This document shows, piece by piece, positions 11,984 to 18,798 of a stretch of DNA of 64,000 nucleotides. The DNA is from Verrucomicrobium sp. BvORR106 (GTDB lineage Bacteria > Verrucomicrobiota > Verrucomicrobiia > Verrucomicrobiales > Verrucomicrobiaceae). The stretch is from positions 1-64,000 of the forward strand of contig NZ_BATR01000168.1 of assembly GCF_000739655.1 (NCBI RefSeq), given 5' to 3'. Each line of letters opens with the position of its first letter. Position 1 is the first letter of the stretch. The notes below the pieces were generated by a model. It saw nothing but the letters and a program-made list of their open reading frames with translations. It made no database searches and had not been told where the DNA came from. A program made the translations under genes and the position numbers.

Positions 11984-12100
11984 CTACTGCTCCGCAGTAG
12001 AAATCACCGAACCTCATACCATGGGTAGTCCTCGCTCCGCTCGGCCGCCCCATGGCTACGGATTGGCGAACCCTTCGGGTTCATGAGCCAACTCGCGCAA
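11984..12100. repeat. Micro-hairpin module preceding the octamer array
   Basis: A string of small hairpins with three-base loops: CTACTGC-TCC-GCAGTAG (11984-12000) and AACCC-TTC-GGGTT (12069-12081). The tail ATGAGCCAACTCGCGCAA leads into the octamer array. Nearly the same tail and hairpin recur at 61589-61621, again next to an octamer array. Open frames here are repeat-derived, not genes. Confidence 0.6.
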
Positions 12101-12105
12101 AAATT

Positions 12106-12241
12106 GACGCACTGACGCACTGACGCACTGACGCACTGACGCACTGACGCACTGACGCACTGACGCACTGACGCACTGACGCACTGACGCACTGACGCAC
12201 TGACGCACTGACGCACTGACGCACTGACGCACTGACGCACT
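12106..12241. repeat. Seventeen perfect copies of GACGCACT
   Basis: An uninterrupted 8-bp tandem repeat, 17 copies. It is followed by degenerate octamers (TTTACTGA, ATCACTGA, TTTACTGT, TTCACCGA, CTCACCGT; 12251-12290) that run through the stop codon and into the last codons of the peroxiredoxin gene. Copy number probably varies between strains. Confidence 0.95.
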
Positions 12242-12268
12242 GACCTACCGGTTTACTGAATCACTGAT

Positions 12269-12823
12269 TTACTGTTTCACCGACTCACCGTCCGCCCGCA
12301 CCACCTTCAGCACATCCGCCGCCTGCTCCACGGTGGAGGCCTTGGCGTCGTGCCAGATGACCTTGCCATCTTTGACCAGGAACGCCTGACGCGTGGCCAT
12401 GCCCACCAGAGGAATTTTCTTCACGCCGAACTCCTTCAGAATCTTCCCGTCTGGATCGGCCAGCAGAGTGAAAGGGAGATTGTATTTCTTCTCAAACTTC
12501 TTCTGCGCCTCCACGCCATCCGTGCTGACGCCCACGACCTGAATGCCGGCCTTGGTGAGATCTGTATAAGCATCCCGCAGGCTGCAGGCTTGCGCCGTGC
12601 AGCCCGGGGTGTCGGCTTTGGGGTAAAAATAGACGAGCGTCAGCCCCTTGAGATAGAGGTCCTCCAGTTTGACGGTTTTGCCGTTCTGATCCTGGGCCTC
12701 CACCTTGGGGGCGACGTAGGGATCGACGAGCTTGCCTTCGCTGGCGTGGGTAAAGAGGGTGGAAAACAGTCCCATGGCGACAATCAGGGTGATGAGGATC
12801 AGGAGGGGCTTCTTGAATTTCAT
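12269..12823 (-). CDS. Exported Bcp/PrxQ-type peroxiredoxin
   Basis: Reduces peroxides with thiol electrons. From the ATG at 12821-12823, preceded by GAGGT at proper spacing, it has 184 residues. An N-terminal hydrophobic segment (LLILITLIVAMGLFSTLF) exports or anchors it. The active site YPKADTPGCTAQACSLRD holds the peroxidatic Cys75 and the resolving Cys80, the C-x4-C pattern of two-cysteine Bcp enzymes. Bcp proteins are usually cytoplasmic, so the signal is notable. A close paralogue lies 158 bases upstream in the same direction, separated by an intrinsic terminator. The 3' end of the gene is built from degenerate octamers. Confidence 0.9.
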   Translation of the reverse strand: MKFKKPLLILITLIVAMGLFSTLFTHASEGKLVDPYVAPKVEAQDQNGKTVKLEDLYLKGLTLVYFYPKADTPGCTAQACSLRDAYTDLTKAGIQVVGVSTDGVEAQKKFEKKYNLPFTLLADPDGKILKEFGVKKIPLVGMATRQAFLVKDGKVIWHDAKASTVEQAADVLKVVRADGESVKQ

Positions 12824-12920
12824 GACCTCAAACTGGAAAAAGCGGATCAAACAGATCGCGGGTTCAGCGGATGTTACGCGCGCCAAATGCGAATTGGATT
12901 CAATCGCTGCACCCGTCACC

Positions 12921-12962
12921 CAAACAAAAACCCCGTGTCCCTCTGCGGAACACGGGGTTAAA
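12921..12962 (-). terminator. Intrinsic terminator after the upstream peroxiredoxin
   Basis: On the minus strand the stem AACCCCGTGT/ACACGGGGTT is followed by TTTTTGTTT. It ends the 12982-13509 transcript before the next peroxiredoxin gene, so the two paralogues are likely transcribed separately. Confidence 0.85.
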
Positions 12963-12981
12963 GAGACTGCTGCGAGGTCGC

Positions 12982-13509
12982 TTACTTGGCCTCTTCCACG
13001 GCCTTGAGTGCGTCTTCGGCCTGTTTCTCGGTGGCGGCGGCGGGGTCATGCCACACCACTTTGCCGTCCTTCACGAGGAAGGCTTCGCGGGAGGCCATGC
13101 CGTTGGGGCGCTTGGCGACCTTGAAAGCATCAATGACCTTGCCGTCTTTGTCAGCGATCAGCTGGAAGGGGAAGGTGTACTTTTCCGAGAAGGCTTTCTG
13201 GGCCTCCACGGTGTCCGCGCTCACGCCGACGATTTTGACACCTTTCTTGGCCAGTTCGGCATTTCCATCACGAAGGCTGCAGCCCTGCTTGGTGCAGCCC
13301 GGGGTGTCCGCCTTCGGGTAGAAGTACACGAGCACGAACTTGTTGTCCTTGTACAGGTCAGCAAACTTGACGGCTTTGCCCGTCTGGTCGGTGCCTTCGA
13401 TGGCGGGAGCGGCGTAGGGTGGGTCAACTTTCACAGCTTTGGGTCCGGCGATGACGCTGGCGGCGGCCAGCAGGGTAAGAGAAAAAACGGCGGCGATGGA
13501 TTTCTTCAT
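12982..13509 (-). CDS. Exported Bcp/PrxQ-type peroxiredoxin, second copy
   Basis: 175 residues from the ATG at 13507-13509. A clear Sec signal peptide (MKKSIAAVFSLTLLAAASVI, likely cut at VIAG) precedes the AhpC/TSA fold. DTPGCTKQGCSLRD carries peroxidatic Cys72 and resolving Cys77. It closely resembles the next gene downstream, with the same WHD motif in the last quarter (KVVWHDPAAAT here, KVIWHDAKAST there), so the pair arose by duplication. The predicted location is the periplasm, where an electron donor for such enzymes is not obvious. Confidence 0.9.
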   Translation of the reverse strand: MKKSIAAVFSLTLLAAASVIAGPKAVKVDPPYAAPAIEGTDQTGKAVKFADLYKDNKFVLVYFYPKADTPGCTKQGCSLRDGNAELAKKGVKIVGVSADTVEAQKAFSEKYTFPFQLIADKDGKVIDAFKVAKRPNGMASREAFLVKDGKVVWHDPAAATEKQAEDALKAVEEAK

Positions 13510-13685
13510 GGCGGGAGCAAAACGCGAAAGCCCCCGGCAGTCTAGCAAGAATGGGAGTGTCGCCTTCAGTTCGCCAAAATTCACCCTGCCGCGGCTGCCT
13601 GGAGATGTCCCCGGATCCAAAATTTCCCCACCCGCACTCTCAACCTGAGGTATAGGAACCTCTCTCTCCTGCTTCCTCCCCTTTC

Positions 13686-14576
13686 ATGCCCGCTTCCACC
13701 GCGATCATAGTTTACCCGGCCATCGCCGCATTGATGTACGTGTTCAGCGCGTTGCTGTTCAAGCGATCCAGCGAATCCGGGGTGGGCCTGTGGCGGACCA
13801 CGTTTGTGGCCAACCAGATTGTCGGCCTTCTCTTTGCACTCCTCTGGCTGCTGGGCGGCCGGGAGGTGACTTGGGACATTCTCTGGCAGCCGGGGGTCAT
13901 CGCACTCTGTCTGTTCATCGGCCAACTCTCCCAGTTCCTCGCGCTTGAAAAAGGTGACGTCTCTGTCGCCGTGCCAATCTTCGGACTCAAGGTGGTGCTG
14001 GTCGCCGTCTTCACTCCGCTCGTTGTCGGCATCCCGGTATCCCTGTTGCTCTGGATCGCCGCGTTCCTCAGCGTGGCGGGCATCACTCTGCTGAACAAAA
14101 AGCACGAAGGCAAACGTCCCAAGAACATCGGCATCACGCTCATGGCAGGCGGTGTGGGCGCGGTGAGCTTTGCGCTCTTCGACGTGCTGGTGCAGAAATG
14201 GGGCCCTCAGTGGGGTGTGGGGCGCCTGCTGCCCTTGATCTTTGGCATGAATGCCGTCCTCTCCTTCAGCCTCATCCTTCTCTTCAAAGCACCGTTGCGC
14301 GAGATTCCCAAAACCGCATGGAAGTGGCTCTGCGGAGGCTCCATGCTCCTGGGCACCCAGAGCATCATCTTTGTCAGCACCGTCGCGATCTACGGTCGCG
14401 CCACGGCGGCGAACATCATCTACGCCTCGCGAGGTCTCCTCAGCGTAGCCCTGGTCTGGCTCATCGGCCACTGGTTCGCCAATCAGGAGCAGAATCTGGG
14501 AGGCAAAGTACTGGCCTGGAGAATGGCGGGAGCGGCCCTCATGATGACGGCAATCGTGCTGGTGGTGGTGGGATAG
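13686..14576 (+). CDS. EamA/DMT-family transporter
   Basis: 296 residues with about ten hydrophobic helices arranged as two five-helix halves, the layout of the drug/metabolite transporter superfamily. The first half ends near KKHEGKRPKN and the second begins with IGITLMAGGVGAVSFALFDV. The substrate cannot be told from sequence; members export amino acids, nucleotides or other small metabolites through the inner membrane. It is transcribed divergently from the peroxiredoxin pair and convergently with the large cytochrome gene. Confidence 0.8.
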   Translation: MPASTAIIVYPAIAALMYVFSALLFKRSSESGVGLWRTTFVANQIVGLLFALLWLLGGREVTWDILWQPGVIALCLFIGQLSQFLALEKGDVSVAVPIFGLKVVLVAVFTPLVVGIPVSLLLWIAAFLSVAGITLLNKKHEGKRPKNIGITLMAGGVGAVSFALFDVLVQKWGPQWGVGRLLPLIFGMNAVLSFSLILLFKAPLREIPKTAWKWLCGGSMLLGTQSIIFVSTVAIYGRATAANIIYASRGLLSVALVWLIGHWFANQEQNLGGKVLAWRMAGAALMMTAIVLVVVG

Positions 14577-14615
14577 GCCATCCATCCCAGCACAGAATTT
14601 GGGGGTAAATAGTTT

Positions 14616-14657
14616 GGGGGCTATGAGAAGGCTGCGAGCAGCTTTCCCATAACCCCC
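14616..14657. terminator. Long imperfect hairpin between convergent genes
   Basis: GGGGGCTATGAGAAGGCTG pairs with CAGCTTTCCCATAACCCCC with two mismatches and one wobble. It lies between the convergent transporter and cytochrome genes and could serve either transcript. No strong T-run flanks it. Confidence 0.5.
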
Positions 14658-14664
14658 GGTTCAG

Positions 14665-14700
14665 AGACTTTTAACTCTCAACTTTTAACTTTTCACTGCT
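14665..14700. repeat. Heptamer array at the cytochrome gene stop codon
   Basis: Read on the gene's strand, directly after the TAG stop: AGCAGTG, then AAAAGTT, AAAAGTT, GAGAGTT, AAAAGTC. Consecutive 7-bp units with the core AAAGTT. Confidence 0.7.
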
Positions 14701-17697
14701 CTACTTGAACATCGGATCTTCCTTGTTCCCCTTGCTCAGCAGGTAAGCCAGCAGGTCGAGGATGTCGTTCTTATTCAGGGTGCTGAGCAGGCCCGGAGGC
14801 ATCATGGACACCTTGGACTGGTCCATGCTCTTGATCAGCTTGCGATCCACCCGCTGGAGCGCGTTGGGGTCCATCATGTTGATGTTCAGCGTGATGGTAT
14901 CGCCCGCCAGGTTCATGATGCGGCCGTACACCTTGCTGTCGTCATTGAGCGTGACTTCCAGCTGGCCGTACTGGTCGCTGATTTCCTTGCTCGGCTCGAT
15001 GATGTGCACGAGCAGATCCCGCGGGCTGTACTTGCCCGCCACGCTCGTGAGATCGGGCCCGATAGCGCCGCCTTCCTGACCGAAGCGATGGCAGGCGAAG
15101 CAAGTGGCCTGGCCGAACATGTTGCGGCCGTTGACGAAGTTACGTCCGCCTTCGAGACCAGCTCCGAGCAGGCCTTCGATGTCCTCCACCGTGTAGTTCT
15201 TCACGAAGGATTTGAGGGCGAAGGTGAACTGCGGGGCCTTCACATCCGGCTTGGCTTCAAGGATGGGCTTGAGCGCAACCTTCTCTGCATCCGTCAGTCC
15301 AGCCTCGGCATCCTTCCGGATGTCCTGCATGAAGAGGTCGAAGCTGGCACCACCCTTGTAGGTGGGGGCGCGCAGGCACACCCACTTGAAGTAGCGCTCA
15401 CGCAGTTCCGGCGTCCAGCCGTTCTTGGCAAAGCGCAGGCTCTGGGCCAGGGAGATCTGCTCCTCCTGGGTGGGGGCGTTTTCCAGAATCGGAATGGCCT
15501 TGGCCACGAAAGCGCTGTCACCGAGGAAGGTGAGCACATTCACGAGGTCCACATCCAGCCAGGGCTCACTGGTGGGGAAAACTGAGGAGAGCCGGGCGAT
15601 GGCCTTCGCACGCACACCATCCGCAGGCTCGCCGAAGCGGGCGAAGGCCAGCATGTGCACCCGCACATAAAGCTCGCGGTCGGCCCCTTTGAGGTCGGCG
15701 AACTTGATGCGGTCCAGCGCGTTCATGATTGGCTCATAGAGGGCCTGGTCCCCGTTCGAAGCGCGGCTCAGAGCCATAAGGGCCATGAGAGAAGCCCGCG
15801 GAGAGGTCTCGGCCAAGGCCTTGTCCTTCCAGGTGGCCAGAGGCTGGTGCTCCACCGCGATGCGGGCAGCAAAGCGGATGAGACGGTCGGCATGGCCCAG
15901 CTGCGGCCAGGCCGCCGCCAACGCCTGGGGGTCCTCCTTGCCGTGGAAGACTTCCAGACTGCGGCGCAGTTCGTGGAGTTGTTTCTCCTCACCCTCAAGC
16001 TTCAGCGGTGCCGCGGCCGTGCTTTCCTTGCCCGTGTAGGTCACGCGGTAGAGCCCGCTCTGCACGCGGCGTCCGCCAATCGTGATGTACAGCGCTCCGT
16101 CCTTGGGCGAAACGGCGAGATCGGTGAGCGGCAGCGGATTGGCACTCATAAACTCCTCGAACTCCGCCTTGTACCCGGCGCCTTGAGGCTTCAGGTGCAC
16201 GGCATAGAGTTTGCCGTAGCTCCAGTCAGCGGCAAAGAGCGCCTCCTGATATTTGGCCGGGAACTTGGCCCCATAACCGAAAGCCACGCCGGTGGGCGAA
16301 CCGGGACCGATGTCCGTCACGGGTGGGAGACTGTCCTCCCAGCGCACGGGCCACTTCTTGGAAAGGGAGCGCCAGCCGAACTCGCCGCCGCTCTGCGCCA
16401 TGCAGATACGAGTGGGCCGGTACCAGGGGACACTGAAGTCCCACTCCATGTCCGCGTCATAGGTGAAGAGATCCCCCTGGCGGTTGAAGGCGGCATCGTA
16501 CTCGTTGCGGAAACCGGTGGTGATCAGTTCCCAGGTCTTGCCATCGGGATCGGTCTTGGCCACCCAGCCACCTGGGGCCATGACATCACGCATGAAACCA
16601 CGCCCGATGAGGGGAGGCAGCAGCACGTCCTCCGCCCAGTGACGGGGCACCCGGCTGCTGTTCATCTCCGTGATGGGCGTCTGGTTGCCCACGATGCAAT
16701 AGAGGGACTTGCCATCCGGCCCCAGCACCACGGCATGCGGGCCGTGTTCGCCGCCTTTGTTCGGGAAAGCGCGGAGCTGCTCCACCTTGTCGAACTTGTC
16801 ATCCTTGTCCGTATCGCTGATCCGGTAGAGACCGCGGGGAAACTTGTCCGAGTTCGTGATCGCGTAGAGGTGGCCAAAGGCAAAGAGCAGCCCTTGAGCC
16901 TCGCCGATCTCGGCGGCGATTTCCTCGATCTTCGTGTCCTCGGGCTTGCCGCCCAGGGCCGGCGGGGTCACGCGGTAGAGCTTGCCATACTGGTCGCTCA
17001 CGATGAGGCGGCCTTTGTCATCAAAAGTGTTCGCCACCCAGGAGCCCTGAGTCTTCAGCGGCACGCTGTAGAGCAGTTCCGCCTTGAAGCCTTCCTTGAG
17101 CTTGATGTCCTTTACCGCGGTGGCCTCAGGCTCCTTCAGGTTGGCGGCTGCGGCCAGGCTCTTTTCATTAAGCTTGGCCCAGGGACCACCGCCCAGTGGA
17201 GCGAGCGCGACGGCGGGCTTCCAGTCTTTGTCGTCGAACTTGACCTGCTCCCAGCCGGCCGGTGCGGTCTCGCTGGCTTTCCAGGTCGCGTCGGTGACGA
17301 TCTCCGTCTGCCCCTTGTTGCGGGTCTCAATGATGAGCTTCACCAGCACGGCGCCCTTGTTGCCGCCACGGTTGGTTCCTGTCACCGCCAGCACGTTCTG
17401 ACCTTTGACCACGGCGTCACTGACCTCTTTCACCTGCACCTTGTCCCAGCCTTGGCCGGTCAGCACGGGTTTGCCATTGATCAGGACGGTCAACTCATCG
17501 TCACCGGTGGCCTGCAGGCGCACAGTGTCGCTCTGCTGAACGTTGAAAGTTTTGCGGAGGTACACCGTCTGGTCGGGCTTCGCCTCGGCGGCGGACCAGA
17601 TCCACTGGGGCGTCTCGGCCAGCGCCGTGAAAGCGGCGAGACTGAGCGCGGCCGTGGCGGCGAGGGGGATGGTAAGGCGTCGGTAAAGTGAAGGCAT
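14701..17697 (-). CDS. PVC-type large cytochrome c / sugar-dehydrogenase-like propeller protein
   Basis: A 998-residue exported protein with a signal peptide cut near LAE (residue 28). Then come a beta-sandwich domain resembling a carbohydrate-binding module (about 30-180), a beta-propeller of the soluble dehydrogenase/NHL kind (about 190-560), a helical HEAT-like region, and a C-terminal cytochrome c domain. The heme motif CFACH lies near residue 865, with a likely Met ligand in MMPPGLLSTL. This order is characteristic of the large PVC-specific heme-binding proteins of planctomycetes and verrucomicrobia. Such proteins are thought to oxidise sugars or alcohols in the periplasm; the substrate is unknown. 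A heptamer array follows its stop codon. Confidence 0.85.
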   Translation of the reverse strand: MPSLYRRLTIPLAATAALSLAAFTALAETPQWIWSAAEAKPDQTVYLRKTFNVQQSDTVRLQATGDDELTVLINGKPVLTGQGWDKVQVKEVSDAVVKGQNVLAVTGTNRGGNKGAVLVKLIIETRNKGQTEIVTDATWKASETAPAGWEQVKFDDKDWKPAVALAPLGGGPWAKLNEKSLAAAANLKEPEATAVKDIKLKEGFKAELLYSVPLKTQGSWVANTFDDKGRLIVSDQYGKLYRVTPPALGGKPEDTKIEEIAAEIGEAQGLLFAFGHLYAITNSDKFPRGLYRISDTDKDDKFDKVEQLRAFPNKGGEHGPHAVVLGPDGKSLYCIVGNQTPITEMNSSRVPRHWAEDVLLPPLIGRGFMRDVMAPGGWVAKTDPDGKTWELITTGFRNEYDAAFNRQGDLFTYDADMEWDFSVPWYRPTRICMAQSGGEFGWRSLSKKWPVRWEDSLPPVTDIGPGSPTGVAFGYGAKFPAKYQEALFAADWSYGKLYAVHLKPQGAGYKAEFEEFMSANPLPLTDLAVSPKDGALYITIGGRRVQSGLYRVTYTGKESTAAAPLKLEGEEKQLHELRRSLEVFHGKEDPQALAAAWPQLGHADRLIRFAARIAVEHQPLATWKDKALAETSPRASLMALMALSRASNGDQALYEPIMNALDRIKFADLKGADRELYVRVHMLAFARFGEPADGVRAKAIARLSSVFPTSEPWLDVDLVNVLTFLGDSAFVAKAIPILENAPTQEEQISLAQSLRFAKNGWTPELRERYFKWVCLRAPTYKGGASFDLFMQDIRKDAEAGLTDAEKVALKPILEAKPDVKAPQFTFALKSFVKNYTVEDIEGLLGAGLEGGRNFVNGRNMFGQATCFACHRFGQEGGAIGPDLTSVAGKYSPRDLLVHIIEPSKEISDQYGQLEVTLNDDSKVYGRIMNLAGDTITLNINMMDPNALQRVDRKLIKSMDQSKVSMMPPGLLSTLNKNDILDLLAYLLSKGNKEDPMFK

Positions 17698-17859
17698 GAT
17701 GGTAGCTTAACGGGACGGAGAAAACTGAGGAAAGCTTAACGCGTACATCAGGAAGGGAATTTCAGTTGTGACGTGATCGCGGGACAACCGGGCCACCTGC
17801 GGCAGAGACCGGGGGCGCGATACCTGCTCGGGAAAACTCAGTACTCTCCCGGTGCAGCC

Positions 17860-17899
17860 ACCGATAAACTGATTTACAGATTCACCGGACCACTGAGTT
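17860..17899. repeat. Degenerate octamer array upstream of the DUF1003 gene
   Basis: Five consecutive 8-bp units: ACCGATAA, ACTGATTT, ACAGATTC, ACCGGACC, ACTGAGTT. They belong to the same ACYGA octamer type as the arrays at 12251 and 32463, but this one sits in a divergent promoter region, not behind a stop codon. Confidence 0.7.
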
Positions 17900-17905
17900 A
17901 CCTCC

Positions 17906-18685
17906 ATGCACTCGCACCCTCCTCCGCACCGGAATTCCCACGGCCCTACGGGGGTCTGCCAGGCGACCCAGAAGACCTTACCGCACTCGGAATTGGTCCC
18001 CCTGGATGCCCTCCGGCCTACCATCGCGAGGCGAATCTCCACCCAGTATCCGGACTTGAAGCCTGGCTCATTCGTCTCTCATGAGGTGCTGAATGCGGCC
18101 CGGCTCGACTACGTGCGTGATGCCCTGAAGGATCAGTTGGGAGAGCTAACCCACTTGGATGAGGAGGTGGTGGACAGCCTGCACAAACACGAAGTGCTGA
18201 GCGCCCGCCCCCTGGACGAGACCGAGGAGAAAGAGTCCAGCTTCGGCGCCCGTCTGGCCGACCGCATTGCCAGCTTCGGCGGGAGCTGGACGTTCATCCT
18301 CACGTTTGGTGGATTCCTCATCCTCTGGATCACAGTGAATGCGTGGTTCCTGGCGACGCGGGCGTTCGATCCCTATCCCTTCATCTTGCTGAACCTCATC
18401 CTCTCCTGCCTCGCCGCCATGCAGGCGCCAGTCATCATGATGAGCCAGAACCGGCAGGAGACCCGGGACAGACGACGGGCGGAGAATGACTACAAGATCA
18501 ACCTAAAGTCCGAGCTCGAGATCCGTCACCTGCACGAGAAGGTGGATTACCTCCTGCACCAGCAAGCCACACGCTTGCTCGAGATCCAGGAGATCCAGCT
18601 CGACCTGATGCGTGAACTTGCCCAAGGGAAAAGTGAGGGGGGAGCGCGGACACCCCGAAAAGGTGAGGATACGAATCACGTTTAG
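17906..18685 (+). CDS. DUF1003 membrane protein
   Basis: 259 residues. The family core begins near GARLADRIASFGGSW, followed by two adjacent membrane helices (about 125-145 and 153-173) and the hallmark APVIMMSQNRQ. A long charged helix (RRAENDYKINLKSELEIRHL) then predicts a C-terminal coiled coil. The function of DUF1003 proteins is unknown. The ATG at 17906 is kept, but the first 40 residues are proline-rich and poorly conserved-looking, so a later start is possible. Confidence 0.85.
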   Translation: MHSHPPPHRNSHGPTGVCQATQKTLPHSELVPLDALRPTIARRISTQYPDLKPGSFVSHEVLNAARLDYVRDALKDQLGELTHLDEEVVDSLHKHEVLSARPLDETEEKESSFGARLADRIASFGGSWTFILTFGGFLILWITVNAWFLATRAFDPYPFILLNLILSCLAAMQAPVIMMSQNRQETRDRRRAENDYKINLKSELEIRHLHEKVDYLLHQQATRLLEIQEIQLDLMRELAQGKSEGGARTPRKGEDTNHV

Positions 18686-18798
18686 GTCCCTCCCAGCTTT
18701 CCCCCGGGCAGGGTGGCCGTTTTTTCACTATTGCTAGACTGTCCTCGGGCAGTTCTATTCGCCTGACTCCTTCCGCTTCCGTCCTCCTGACTGGTCCC

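Noticed and set aside
12004-12240. Open frame encoding repeated CVSASVRQ
   Set aside because: Produced entirely by the 8-bp repeat (24-base period); no start signal.
11650-12268. Insertion sequence
   Set aside because: Inverted repeats are present but no transposase frame or remnant is visible.
15655-17691. 678-residue open frame opposite the PVC cytochrome gene
   Set aside because: Mirror of a GC-rich gene; no motifs, and the cytochrome reading frame explains the sequence.
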